From contig UQPF01000012.1 in the NCBI GenBank assembly GCA_900542905.1, positions 1 to 63,928 of the forward strand: DNA of 63,928 nucleotides, in the 5' to 3' direction. Made by a program: the position numbers and the translations under genes. The notes below the pieces were generated by a model that saw nothing but the letters and a program-made list of their open reading frames with translations, searched no databases and had not been told where the DNA came from. Shown here piece after piece: positions 16,314-25,463 of the stretch. Each line of letters opens with the position of its first letter. Positions within the stretch are counted from its first letter, which is position 1. The stretch comes from an uncultured Collinsella sp. (GTDB taxonomy: Bacteria; Actinomycetota; Coriobacteriia; Coriobacteriales; Coriobacteriaceae).

Positions 16314-17678
16314 ATGCAGCGAGATATCATTGCCAAGCTTAACGCTTGGAAAGCGTCAGAATATCGTAAGCCGCTTATCCTTAAGGGGGCGCGCCAGGTT
16401 GGAAAGACGTGGGCGCTTAAGGAGTTCGGCCGAACCTCGTACATCAATTATGTGTATCTGACGCTCGAGGAGCCGTCACCTGGGGTACAGAGCGAGTACG
16501 CTCAGTTTTTCGAAGGTACGCGCGATCCTCGACGGATCATCTCAAATCTTTCCCTGGCACTTGGACAGCCTATCGATCCTGGCGAGACGCTGCTTATTAT
16601 TGATGAGATCCAGGATTGTCCTTCTGCAGTCGGTGCCCTTAAATACTTCTGTGACGAGGCCCCCGAGTATCACGTCGCATGCGCAGGGTCTTTGTTGGGC
16701 GTTCGCTTGTCCCGTGAGACCAGCGCTTTTCCGGTGGGAAAGGTCGAGTTCATGGAGATGCGCCCCATGAGCTTTTCCGAGTTTCTGAAAGCCGAGGGCG
16801 CTGCAAACTACGACGAATACCTTGGCGGCCTGGATCAGATCGAGACAGTGCCCGATTTCTTCCATGTCCGTCTCGTCGAGCATCTTCGTCGTTATTTTGC
16901 ATGCGGCGGCATGCCAGAGGCTCTTGGCCGGTGGGCGGAGACGGGCGATATCGTTCAGGTCGATAAGGTGTTGTCTGATCTCTTGGATTCCTACGAGCGC
17001 GATTTTGCCAAGCATGGTGGCCGTGCGCAGTTCGCCAAGCTTTCGCAAATATGGAACTCGATTCCAGCTCAGTTGGCGCGCGAGAACAAAAAGTTCGTTT
17101 GGGGTGCGGTGCGCGAGGGGGCTCGTGCTCGAGAATACGAGGATGCTCTGGAATGGCTTGCCGATGCTGGGCTCATCACGGCGGTTCGCCTTAATGCTGC
17201 CGGTGGTGTGCCGCTCTCTGCGTACGATGACCTCAAGGCATTTAAAGTCTACTGTCTTGATGTCGGCTTGCTGCGCCGCATGGCAAGGCTGGATGCGTCC
17301 GCTTTTGCCATCTCGGATGCGCTATTTTCGGAGTTCAAAGGTTCGTTCGCCGAGAACTATGTGCTTCAGGCATTACTTTCACAGTTAGATGCTGCTCCGC
17401 GTTATTGGACAAACGAGAAGCCGAAGCACGAAGTCGATTTTTTGATTCAAGTCGGAAACGAAATCGTTCCCGTCGAGGTCAAATCGGGAGAGGTCGTTCA
17501 TTCCAAGAGCCTTAAGTACTATGCCGACAAGCATGCGGAGACGACTCCATTGAGGGTCCGCTACTCACTTAAGAACCTAAAGCTCGACGACGGGGTGCTC
17601 AACATTCCGTTGTATTTGGCTGATCGATCTGTCCCTCTTATCAAAAAGGCGCTTGATTGTGCGCATCTTGACGTTTAG
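16314..17678 (+). CDS. AAA ATPase with DUF4143 domain
   Basis: A 454-residue ATP-binding protein of the AAA_14/DUF4143 type. Walker A is GARQVGKTW near residue 26, Walker B is LLIIDEIQD with a sensor-type LACAGSLLGVRL further on. The C-terminal DUF4143 region contains EVDFLIQ and VPVEVKSG, the D...ExK pattern of PD-(D/E)XK nucleases, though it may not be catalytic. GGGAGG precedes the ATG. It stands alone between repeats, preceded by a large nested palindrome. Such genes are common, patchily distributed and of unknown role; links to defence or mobile elements are proposed but not shown here. Confidence 0.85.
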   Translation: MQRDIIAKLNAWKASEYRKPLILKGARQVGKTWALKEFGRTSYINYVYLTLEEPSPGVQSEYAQFFEGTRDPRRIISNLSLALGQPIDPGETLLIIDEIQDCPSAVGALKYFCDEAPEYHVACAGSLLGVRLSRETSAFPVGKVEFMEMRPMSFSEFLKAEGAANYDEYLGGLDQIETVPDFFHVRLVEHLRRYFACGGMPEALGRWAETGDIVQVDKVLSDLLDSYERDFAKHGGRAQFAKLSQIWNSIPAQLARENKKFVWGAVREGARAREYEDALEWLADAGLITAVRLNAAGGVPLSAYDDLKAFKVYCLDVGLLRRMARLDASAFAISDALFSEFKGSFAENYVLQALLSQLDAAPRYWTNEKPKHEVDFLIQVGNEIVPVEVKSGEVVHSKSLKYYADKHAETTPLRVRYSLKNLKLDDGVLNIPLYLADRSVPLIKKALDCAHLDV

Positions 17679-17742
17679 ATCCTGGGTGAGCTGACGGGCG
17701 GCGGCTAATTAATCGCTCCGTTACGGCCAGGGAGCTTGGGCC

Positions 17743-18747
17743 TTAGCGATGCTTGCTTCGCCAAGCGGTGGGGGTGGTGCCGGTGTATTGTTTGAAGGCT
17801 TGGGCGAAGGCGGCCTGTTGAGGGTAGCCTAGACGCTCTGCCACCTGCGCTATTGTGAGCGCGCTATCGGCCAAAAGGTCCTTTGCTCGCTCCATACGGC
17901 GTCTGCGAATGTAGGTGCCCAGGGACTCGCCAGTTTGGGCCTTAAAGGTGGCGCATAGTTTGGAGCGGCTTGTGTAGAGCCTCTCGGCCACCTCGTTGAT
18001 ACCCACACGTCTGCCTTTGTCGAGCGCGCGCTCAATCATTGCCGTTGCTTCTTCGGCAATGGTTATGCTGACGCGTGTGTCTGCCGCCTGCCGCGCCTGC
18101 TTGTGGGCCGCGCGCGAACAGGCGAGCTCCGCGACCATGGTCTCCACGATGCCCTGCATATAGACGTGTCCGCCTACGGTGTGAGCGCGGTCCTCGTTAA
18201 TCCGGCGCAGCGTGTGGCAGATGGCAGACGTCGCTTCCTCGTGCCATGGCTCGGCAAACGCCTCAAAGATTCCCGCGAACTCGGTGGGATAGCGGTGCTC
18301 CAGTTCGTCAAAATATCCAGGCAAAAAGAGCACCGAGCGCGAGTGATAGAGCTCCCCCGCAAACAGCGGGCTTAATTCCTCGCCACAGTTATCTTGGATA
18401 AAGCTGCAAACGGCATTGTTTGACCACGGTCCATGCAATGGTTTGAGGTTCGCGGGCGTTATGCCAGCCTCGGGCATGCATGTAAGTGTGGGCGCGCTGA
18501 CCTCGCTCACGCAGGCATATGGCTCGGGTGTGTATTCGGCCAGGTACATATCGTGCGTCGGGGTGATGAAATGCTCCATGACGATGCAGGCAGGGGAGAG
18601 GGGCATGATCCATGCGCGTCCGTGCGCCCGATCGTTTGCCACCTCGCCGGTAAAGACAGCGCCCTTGCCGGAAAGCTCCAGGCCAAACTGCTCAAACTGT
18701 GGTGCGTAGAGCTCGGTTATGTCGGTCGCTGCCCGCCGTATTTGCAA
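17743..18747 (-). CDS. AraC-family transcriptional regulator
   Basis: A 334-residue regulator with an N-terminal sensing region and a C-terminal AraC/XylS double helix-turn-helix at about residues 235-332 (GINEVAERLYTSRSKLCATF, then TIAQVAERLGYPQQAAFAQA and FKQYTGTTPTAWR). The start is a TTG at 18747 preceded by AAAGGAA. It is divergent from two ABC half-transporters across a 114-base gap, so it probably controls them. This layout resembles YbtA with YbtP/YbtQ of siderophore uptake, but the ligand is not known. Confidence 0.9.
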   Translation of the reverse strand: MQIRRAATDITELYAPQFEQFGLELSGKGAVFTGEVANDRAHGRAWIMPLSPACIVMEHFITPTHDMYLAEYTPEPYACVSEVSAPTLTCMPEAGITPANLKPLHGPWSNNAVCSFIQDNCGEELSPLFAGELYHSRSVLFLPGYFDELEHRYPTEFAGIFEAFAEPWHEEATSAICHTLRRINEDRAHTVGGHVYMQGIVETMVAELACSRAAHKQARQAADTRVSITIAEEATAMIERALDKGRRVGINEVAERLYTSRSKLCATFKAQTGESLGTYIRRRRMERAKDLLADSALTIAQVAERLGYPQQAAFAQAFKQYTGTTPTAWRSKHR

Positions 18748-18861
18748 AAGCGTTCCTTTCCTTTGCAGAAACGTCCACGCCTGGCTTGATTGTGAGCCAT
18801 GGCTAACACATCAATGATAAGTTCATTACGGTTAACTCTCAAGCCGTTAGAAAGGAATCTC

Positions 18862-20688
18862 ATGGCAAAGGGATCAAAAAGGGAAGGTGGAGGCATCGGC
18901 GAGTTGCTCGCGTATGCCGGTGACCGTAAATTCCTAACGTATTTGGGCATGGCGCTCTCGGCGCTCTCGCAGCTGCTGAGCTTTGGCCCGTACGTGTGCA
19001 TTTGGCTTGTCGCTCGCGACCTGATCGCCGCGGCACCTAACTGGAGCGAAGCCTGCGACATCGCGATGTATGGCTGGTGGGCCGTGGGGTTTGCGCTGGC
19101 AAGCATCGTAGCTTATTTCGTGGGGCTCATGTGCACGCACCTGTCTGCGTTTCGCTGCGCGTCCAATATCCGCAAGACTACGAGCGAGCACCTGCTTAAG
19201 CTGCCGCTCGGCTACTTTGACACGCACGCCACCGGTGAGCTGCGCCGTATTGTAGACGGATGCGCCGCCTCCACCGAGACCCTGCTCGCGCACATGCTGC
19301 CCGATATCGCCGGCGCCGCCGCCATGGTCGTGGGCTTGCTCGTGCTGCTTTTCGCCCTCGATTGGCGCTTGGGCGCGGCATGCCTTATCTCGGTCGTCGT
19401 TTCGTTTGGCGCCATGGCCACCATGATGAGCGGCGAAGGCGCCGAGTTCATGAAGGCCTACATGGGAGCGCTGGTCAAGATGAACAAGACCGGCACCGAA
19501 TACGTACGCGGCATCCCCGTGGTCAAGGTGTTTCAGCAGACGGTCTACTCCTTTAAGGCCTTCCACGATGCAATCGCCGAATACGCCGACATGGCGCAAA
19601 ACTATGCGGGCACGTTCTGCCGAGGTCCGCAGGTACTCAACCTTACCGCGCTCAATGGTCTTGTGGCATTCCTGTTGCCCGTGGCGTTGCTGTTGGCGCC
19701 AGGCGAGACGGACTTCGCGCATTTTATGACCAACTTCACGTTTTACGCGATATTTTCGGCCGTGGTACCGACGGCCATGACCAAGCTCATGTTTGTGGGC
19801 GAGGCCTCTCAGATGAGTGCCGATTCGTTGGCTCGTATTCGAAGCGTCATGGATTCCAAGCAGTTTTCCGTGCCCGCACAACCCAAGCACCCTGCCGGCG
19901 GCGACGTGCGATTTGAGGACGTGAGCTTTACGTACGAAGGTGCCGAAGCACCTGCCGTTAGCCATGTAAGTTTCAGCGTTTCCGCTGGTAGCACCCTCGC
20001 CCTGGTGGGTCCCTCTGGTGGCGGTAAGTCAACCTGCGCAAGCCTGATCCCGCGTTTTTGGGATGTTTCCTCGGGTCGAGTGCTCGTAGGCGGTGTGGAC
20101 GTTCGCGATATGGATTCGCACGAGCTTATGGACCAGGTCGCCTTCGTGTTCCAGACCAACCAGCTGTTCCGGCAAACACTTGCCGATAACGTGCGCGCCT
20201 CCAAGCCTACGGCCACTGACGACGAAGTGCGTGCGGCCCTCTCCGCAGCTCAGTGCGACGACATTGTGGCCAAGCTCCCACAGGGCATCAATACCATGCT
20301 CGGTGCCGGCGGAGCATATCTTTCGGGCGGCGAGGTCCAGCGCGTGGCACTCGCCCGCGCGATCCTTAAAGACGCGCCTATCGTGGTGCTCGATGAGGCC
20401 ACGGCGTTTGCCGATCCCGAGAACGAGACGCTCATCCAGCGCGCCTTTAGCAAGCTGGCGGCTGGTCGCACAGTCATTATGATTGCGCACCGACTCTCGA
20501 CTGTAGTGGGCGCAGACCAAATCGTGGTGCTCAACCAGGGCAGCGTGCAGGAGTCGGGTACCCATGCCGAGTTGCTGTCCCAAGAGGGTCTGTATGCCAA
20601 GATGTGGGCCGAATACGAACAGGCCGCGAGTTGGAAGATTACTGCTACGACCGCGGATACCGCCGTCGCGAAGGGAGGCGAGGCCTAA
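18862..20688 (+). CDS. ABC transporter, fused permease/ATPase (first half of pair)
   Basis: A 608-residue half-transporter: six membrane helices (about residues 20-330) then a nucleotide-binding domain. Walker A GPSGGGKST, signature LSGGEVQRVALARA, Walker B IVVLDEATAFADPE and the H-loop IAHRLST are all present, so it should be active. The Asp-Pro after ATAFA is a variant common in YbtP/IrtA-type exporters or siderophore importers. ATG at 18862 follows GAAAGGAAT. It ends with TAA directly followed by the ATG of its partner, so both are co-translated and likely form a heterodimer under the divergent AraC protein. Confidence 0.9.
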   Translation: MAKGSKREGGGIGELLAYAGDRKFLTYLGMALSALSQLLSFGPYVCIWLVARDLIAAAPNWSEACDIAMYGWWAVGFALASIVAYFVGLMCTHLSAFRCASNIRKTTSEHLLKLPLGYFDTHATGELRRIVDGCAASTETLLAHMLPDIAGAAAMVVGLLVLLFALDWRLGAACLISVVVSFGAMATMMSGEGAEFMKAYMGALVKMNKTGTEYVRGIPVVKVFQQTVYSFKAFHDAIAEYADMAQNYAGTFCRGPQVLNLTALNGLVAFLLPVALLLAPGETDFAHFMTNFTFYAIFSAVVPTAMTKLMFVGEASQMSADSLARIRSVMDSKQFSVPAQPKHPAGGDVRFEDVSFTYEGAEAPAVSHVSFSVSAGSTLALVGPSGGGKSTCASLIPRFWDVSSGRVLVGGVDVRDMDSHELMDQVAFVFQTNQLFRQTLADNVRASKPTATDDEVRAALSAAQCDDIVAKLPQGINTMLGAGGAYLSGGEVQRVALARAILKDAPIVVLDEATAFADPENETLIQRAFSKLAAGRTVIMIAHRLSTVVGADQIVVLNQGSVQESGTHAELLSQEGLYAKMWAEYEQAASWKITATTADTAVAKGGEA

Positions 20689-22446
20689 ATGTTCGCCTCA
20701 TTCCAAAAGAAGTATTTCCTATCCGATAAAGGCGTCGCCGGCGTAAAACGCGGCATTTTCTGGACCACGCTCACCAATCTCATTACCATGGCCGGCATGG
20801 GCTTTCTATTCCTGGTTATGGCCAGCTTTGTCGAGCATCTCGCCAGCGGGGCTGACCTGCCGGATGCCCTGCCGATCGTGGGCGGCCTCCTGGTCTTTTT
20901 CGTGATGCTCTTTGCCTCTAACTGGCAGCAGTATTACTACACCTACTGCATCTTTTACGAGGAGTGCGGCAAGCAGCGTATGGAGATCGCCGAGCGCTTG
21001 CGCAAACTGCCGCTGTCGTTTTTTGGTCGTCGTGATCTGGCCGATTTAACCGAGACCATCATGGGCGACGTCCAGGCTATGGAGCACGCCTACAGCCACG
21101 TGCTGGGAGAGCTTTGGGGTGCCATCATCGCAAGCGCCATTGTGTTCGTGGCGTCGTTGTTCTTTTGCTGGCAGCTGGCGATCGCGGCGTTTTGGAGCGT
21201 TCCCGTGGCCTTTGCCGTGCTGTATCTAACACGCGGCCCCATGACCCCGGTGTTCGATCGCGTGCGTGCCGAGAAGGTCAAGGTTACCGAGGCAATTCAA
21301 GAGACGCTCGACTGCGTTCGCGAGATCCGTGCCACCAACCAGGAGGCCCATTATCTTGAGGGACTCAACGCTGTGATCGATGCCGAGGAGCGCGAGACCA
21401 CCAAGGGCGAGCTCGCTAACGGGCTTTTGGTCAACTCTGCCTTTGTCATCCTGCGTCTGGGCATTGCCACCACGCTGGTTACGGGCGCCGCGGTGGTCGC
21501 CTCCGGGCAGGTCGACTTTTTGGTGATGTTTGCCTTCCTGCTTATGGTGAGCCGTATCTATGCGCCCTTTGACCAGGCGTTAATGTTAATGTCCGAGCTG
21601 TTTGCCGCCGAGTCGTCTGCCAAGCGCATGCGTTCCATCATGGAAGAGCCTGTGGCGTGGGGCAGCGAGAAATTTGAGCCCGTGGGCCACGATGTGGTGT
21701 TCGATCACGTGGCATTTGGCTATGGTGCGGGCGAGGACGGACGCGCCGGCGAGAAAGTTCTTACCGATGTGAGCTTTACCGCCAAGGAAGGCGAGGTCAC
21801 GGCACTGGTCGGTCCTTCGGGTTCCGGTAAGTCTACGGTGTGCCGCCTGGCCGCGCGCTTTTGGGATGCCACCGAAGGCACGGTCACCGTGGGTGGCGTG
21901 GATGTTGCGAGCGTGGATCCCGAGGTGCTGCTGCGTGATTACGCCATTGTGTTCCAAGACGTGCTGCTCTTTGACGACACGGTGATGGGAAATATCCGCC
22001 TCGGGCGTCGTGATGCCACCGATGAGGAAGTGCTTGCGGCCGCGCGTGCCGCCAACTGCGACGAGTTCGTGAACCGCATGCCGCAGGGCTACGACACCAT
22101 GATTGGCGAGAACGGCTCCAAGCTGTCCGGCGGCGAGCGCCAGCGCATCTCTATCGCCCGTGCGCTGCTCAAAGATGCGCCTATCGTGCTGTTGGACGAG
22201 GCGACGGCGAGCTTGGATGTGGAGAACGAGACCGTGGTGCAACAGGCGCTCTCCCGTCTGCTTGCAGGCAAGACGGTTATCGTTATTGCCCACCGTATGC
22301 GTACGGTGGAAAATGCCGACAAAATCGTTGTGCTCAAGGATGGTGTGGTTGCCGAGCAGGGCACTCCGGCACAGCTCAAGGCGGCAGGTGGAGAATTCGC
22401 CCGCATGGTTGCGCTGCAAAAGGAAGCGGCTGCCTGGCGGCTATAG
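20689..22446 (+). CDS. ABC transporter, fused permease/ATPase (second half of pair)
   Basis: A 585-residue partner of the preceding gene with the same helix-then-ATPase order. Walker A is GPSGSGKSTVCRL, signature LSGGERQRISIARA, Walker B IVLLDEATASLDVENE and H-loop IAHRMRT. It starts immediately after the upstream stop; the upstream gene's GGGAGGCGAGG supplies the ribosome site. A palindromic repeat follows the stop by two bases. Siderophore or metal-complex uptake is the best guess from context; peptide or drug export is possible. Confidence 0.9.
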   Translation: MFASFQKKYFLSDKGVAGVKRGIFWTTLTNLITMAGMGFLFLVMASFVEHLASGADLPDALPIVGGLLVFFVMLFASNWQQYYYTYCIFYEECGKQRMEIAERLRKLPLSFFGRRDLADLTETIMGDVQAMEHAYSHVLGELWGAIIASAIVFVASLFFCWQLAIAAFWSVPVAFAVLYLTRGPMTPVFDRVRAEKVKVTEAIQETLDCVREIRATNQEAHYLEGLNAVIDAEERETTKGELANGLLVNSAFVILRLGIATTLVTGAAVVASGQVDFLVMFAFLLMVSRIYAPFDQALMLMSELFAAESSAKRMRSIMEEPVAWGSEKFEPVGHDVVFDHVAFGYGAGEDGRAGEKVLTDVSFTAKEGEVTALVGPSGSGKSTVCRLAARFWDATEGTVTVGGVDVASVDPEVLLRDYAIVFQDVLLFDDTVMGNIRLGRRDATDEEVLAAARAANCDEFVNRMPQGYDTMIGENGSKLSGGERQRISIARALLKDAPIVLLDEATASLDVENETVVQQALSRLLAGKTVIVIAHRMRTVENADKIVVLKDGVVAEQGTPAQLKAAGGEFARMVALQKEAAAWRL

Positions 22447-22447
22447 G

Positions 22448-22480
22448 AATGTGACAAAGGGACAATCCCTTTGTCACATT
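22448..22480. repeat. GTGACAAAGGGAC palindrome, copy 2
   Basis: AATGTGACAAAGGGAC and its complementary half around a one-base centre, beginning two bases after the ABC gene stop. It matches the palindrome at 16153-16179 with a changed centre (ACAAT against ACTGT). Confidence 0.85.
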
Positions 22481-22626
22481 GAGTTCATCCCCATAGTTTC
22501 CAAAAAGTTAGCCATTGTTGACCAAATAGTTATACTAAACTATTTTCAAAAGCGTGCTCGAGCAAACTAATGAACTCGGGTGCTAAGGCACCATGCCGCG
22601 CTTGTGCGGCAAAAGGGAGAAGCAAC

Positions 22627-22872
22627 ATGAAGAAGTCGACGTTTAACACCCTGCTTGTCGGTGGCGGTTTTCTGCTTGGTACGGCCGGCATCAAGCTGCT
22701 TACCAGCGCTCCGGTAAAGAACGCCTGCGTGCAGGGCATCGCGTGCGGTATGCGCGTCAAGAACTGCTACCAGGACATGGTCGAGCAGGCCAAGGCCAAT
22801 GTCGATGACATGGTTGCCGAGGCTGCCTACATCACCCAGAGCGAGGCCGCTGCTGACGAGGCAGCTGAGTAA
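22627..22872 (+). CDS. DUF6110-like small membrane protein
   Basis: An 81-residue protein with one glycine-rich hydrophobic helix (LLVGGGFLLGTAGIKLL), a cysteine-containing middle (NACVQGIACGM, NCYQDM) and an acidic, alanine-rich tail. This form matches DUF6110 proteins, which are commonly found next to P-type metal ATPases. AAGGGAG precedes the ATG at 22627. It lies 18 bases before the ATPase gene, so a shared metal-handling role, for example as a chaperone or accessory subunit, is inferred. An upstream in-frame ATG at 22570 has no ribosome site. Confidence 0.75.
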   Translation: MKKSTFNTLLVGGGFLLGTAGIKLLTSAPVKNACVQGIACGMRVKNCYQDMVEQAKANVDDMVAEAAYITQSEAAADEAAE

Positions 22873-22890
22873 CGCTCCCAGGCACAAACT

Positions 22891-24966
22891 ATGAGATTCT
22901 CGATTATTAGCGAGATCCCCGGCAGGACCCGTCTTCAATTGGCGGGTCCTGTGCCAGAGAGCGATCTCGATGCACTTCTTAAGCTTGGCGGCGACATCGA
23001 TGGCGTGCACAAGGTGCGCGTGTATGGCCGCATTGGCCAGATGGCGCTGGAGTACGACGAGCCGCGCCGCGCAAGCGTGCTCGACGCCCTGGGCGCACTC
23101 GATGCTCAAGCTATCGCCGATGCCAAGTCGGGCTACGTGATGCAGCTTGAGCCACGCAAGCACAAACTCGTTATGGACCTGGCGACACTCGTCGGTGCCC
23201 ATTACGCACGTCGCTGGTTCTTGCCGACGCCTCTGCGTGCGGTGTTTGTCGTGGCCGGTTACATGGCATTTTTGCGCGCTGCCCTCCGTGAGCTCGCGCA
23301 GCCACGCCTGACCGTTCCTGTGCTCGACGCTTCGGCTATCGGCATTTCGTTCGTCAAGCGTGATGTCGACACCGCGGGCCAGACGATGTTCCTGCTCAAC
23401 GTGGGCGAGCTGCTCGAGGACTACACCCGCGCCATGAGCGAAAACGAGCTCATCAACTCGCTGCTCGATGTGCCCGACAAGGCGCAAAAAGTGGTCGGCG
23501 ACACCGAGGTGAGCGTTGCCGCGACCGAGCTCGAGCCCGGCGATCTGGTCGCCGTGCGCACTGGCATGTCTATCTGCATCGACGGCGTGGTCGAGCGGGG
23601 GAGCGCTATGGTCAACCAGGCGACCCTGACCGGCGAGCCGCTGGCCGTCGAGCGCAGCGCGGGCGACGACGTGTTCGCCGGCACCGTCGTGGAAGACGGC
23701 AGCATCTTGGTGCGCGTGCGCGCCAATACGGCTCAGACCAAGCTGCGCTCGATCGTCTCGCTCGTACAGACGGCCGACTCGCTCAAGTCCGAGGGCCAGT
23801 CGCACATGGAAGACCTCGCCAACAAGATCGTCCCGTGGAACTTTCTGCTCGCGGGCCTGGTCGCGCTTACCACCCGCAGCCTCATCAAGACCTCAGCGGC
23901 ACTGATGGTCGACTACTCGTGCGCGCTCAAGCTCACGGGTTCCGTCGCCGTTATGACCGCCATGAGCGATGCTGCCAAGATGGGCGTCATGGTCAAGGGC
24001 GCGAAGTACTTTGAGTCGTTTGCCAAGGCCGACACCATCGTGTTTGATAAGACCGGCACGTTGACCGAGGCGCAGCCGCGCCTGGCTTGCGTGCTGACGA
24101 CCGACGGCTGGAGCGAGGACGAGGTCCTGCGCCTTTCCGCCTGCCTGGAGGAGCATTTTCCGCATCCGGTGGCGCGTGCCGTGGTCAATGCGGCACGCGA
24201 GCGCGGGCTCGAGCACCGCGAGCGCCATGCTGCCGTCGAGTACATCGTGGCACACGGCATCGCTTCGTCCATCGAAGGACGTCGCGCGATTATCGGCTCG
24301 GCACACTTTGTGTTTGAGGATGAGGGCGCGCAGCTCGAGTCCGACATAAAGGAGCGCATCGAGTCCCAGATGCAGGGCCTGTCGCCGCTGTATCTGGCGG
24401 TCGACGGCACCGTTGTGGGCGTGCTCGGTATCGAGGACCCGCTTAAGCCCGGGGTCCGCGAGGCCATCGCCGACCTGCACGCGTTGGGCGTTAAGCACGT
24501 GGTCATGCTCACGGGCGACTCGGAGCGCACGGCCGAGCGCATTGCTCGCGAGGCAGGTGTCGACGAGTTTAAGGCCGAGCTGCTGCCCGAGGACAAGTAC
24601 GCGTATGTGGAGCGCATTAAGGGCGAGGGGCGCCACGTTGCCATGGTGGGCGACGGCGTCAACGATTCGCCGGCGCTGGGCCTGGCCGACGTGGGCCTGG
24701 CAATGGGCGGCGGCAGCGATATCGCCAAGGAGGTCGCTGACATCATCCTGACCGACACGGATCTGGCCGCAATCGTGCGCCTGCGCCGCATGAGCCAGGG
24801 CCTCATTGATCGTCTGACGAGCTCCTACTCTAAGGTGATGCTCACCAACTCGGCGCTCCTGGCGCTGGGCATTACCGGCGCGATTACCCCGCAGGCGTCG
24901 TCGCTGCTGCACAACGGCTCGACGATCGCCTACAGCCTGAGCAACGCGAAGGCTTACCTGCGTTAG
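22891..24966 (+). CDS. P1B-type metal-transporting ATPase
   Basis: A 691-residue heavy-metal P-type ATPase. An N-terminal HMA-like fold lacks the CxxC metal site and has IPGRTRLQL instead. DKTGTLTEAQPR carries the phosphorylated Asp, HPVARAV is the HP motif of P1B pumps, and TGDSERTAE and GDGVNDSPAL complete the catalytic core. The usual CPC/SPC metal motif in the membrane is replaced by YSCALKL, so metal choice cannot be read directly. Together with the DUF6110 gene it forms a two-gene unit closed by a strong terminator. Export of a transition metal is most likely. Confidence 0.9.
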   Translation: MRFSIISEIPGRTRLQLAGPVPESDLDALLKLGGDIDGVHKVRVYGRIGQMALEYDEPRRASVLDALGALDAQAIADAKSGYVMQLEPRKHKLVMDLATLVGAHYARRWFLPTPLRAVFVVAGYMAFLRAALRELAQPRLTVPVLDASAIGISFVKRDVDTAGQTMFLLNVGELLEDYTRAMSENELINSLLDVPDKAQKVVGDTEVSVAATELEPGDLVAVRTGMSICIDGVVERGSAMVNQATLTGEPLAVERSAGDDVFAGTVVEDGSILVRVRANTAQTKLRSIVSLVQTADSLKSEGQSHMEDLANKIVPWNFLLAGLVALTTRSLIKTSAALMVDYSCALKLTGSVAVMTAMSDAAKMGVMVKGAKYFESFAKADTIVFDKTGTLTEAQPRLACVLTTDGWSEDEVLRLSACLEEHFPHPVARAVVNAARERGLEHRERHAAVEYIVAHGIASSIEGRRAIIGSAHFVFEDEGAQLESDIKERIESQMQGLSPLYLAVDGTVVGVLGIEDPLKPGVREAIADLHALGVKHVVMLTGDSERTAERIAREAGVDEFKAELLPEDKYAYVERIKGEGRHVAMVGDGVNDSPALGLADVGLAMGGGSDIAKEVADIILTDTDLAAIVRLRRMSQGLIDRLTSSYSKVMLTNSALLALGITGAITPQASSLLHNGSTIAYSLSNAKAYLR

Positions 24967-24990
24967 CAGACGTGTTCGCCCACGTTATCT

Positions 24991-25036
24991 GGCCTGCGCC
25001 CAGACGGCATCGGTGTCGTCTGGGCGCAGGCCTTTT
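24991..25036 (+). terminator. Rho-independent terminator after the P-type ATPase
   Basis: GGCCTGCGCCCAGACG and its exact 16-base complement around a 10-base loop, then TTTT. One of the strongest stems in the window. Confidence 0.93.
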
Positions 25037-25040
25037 GCGT

Positions 25041-25089
25041 TTGACCATGTGCTAGCTTGTCTATATAGTGTTGCTAGCAGGGCTAGCAA
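25041..25089 (+). promoter_or_regulatory. Promoter and operator of the toxin-antitoxin operon
   Basis: TTGACC at 25041-25046 and TATAGT at 25064-25069 are 17 bp apart. Immediately after is TTGCTAGCAGGGCTAGCAA (25071-25089), a perfect 8-bp-arm palindrome covering the expected transcription start. Another GCTAGC lies at 25051-25056 in the spacer. This fits autorepression by the antitoxin. Confidence 0.75.
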
Positions 25090-25109
25090 TTGAAGGGAGC
25101 GGAATCGAC

Positions 25110-25463
25110 GTGGGTGCTGTTAGCGGCATGGCGCAGGTGAACGTTCGCGTGGATCGCCAGGTTAAGAACCGTGCCGAGGAGGCGCTGCGGCTTTCGGGCG
25201 GGTCATTGCCCGAGCTCATCAAAAAGGTGGTGGCCAAGGTCGCGCAGGGTGGCGGGCAGTGCGAGGAAGTGCTTGCGGCCGTCGACGACCGGCAGCAGAC
25301 CGTCGCGCCCGATACTCCGTTTGCCGCGTCGTGGGCGGCGGCAGACCGGCTTTATGCAGATTTGGGCATCGCTACGTCGCCCGTATCCGACGATCGCGGT
25401 TGGGACACAATCTATTCCGAAACCATGGACGAGCGCTATCGCCAAAAGGGGATGATCCTGTGA
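25110..25463 (+). CDS. RelB/DinJ-like antitoxin
   Basis: A 117-residue protein whose start has AQVNVRVDRQVKNRAEEALR, a ribbon-helix-helix pattern like RelB/DinJ antitoxins, followed by a helical linker and a C-terminal part that likely covers the toxin. GTG at 25110 is chosen because AAGGGAG lies ten bases upstream; an ATG at 25128 is the alternative. Its stop overlaps the toxin start by four bases. Expected to bind the palindrome in its own promoter. Confidence 0.78.
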   Translation: MGAVSGMAQVNVRVDRQVKNRAEEALRLSGGSLPELIKKVVAKVAQGGGQCEEVLAAVDDRQQTVAPDTPFAASWAAADRLYADLGIATSPVSDDRGWDTIYSETMDERYRQKGMIL

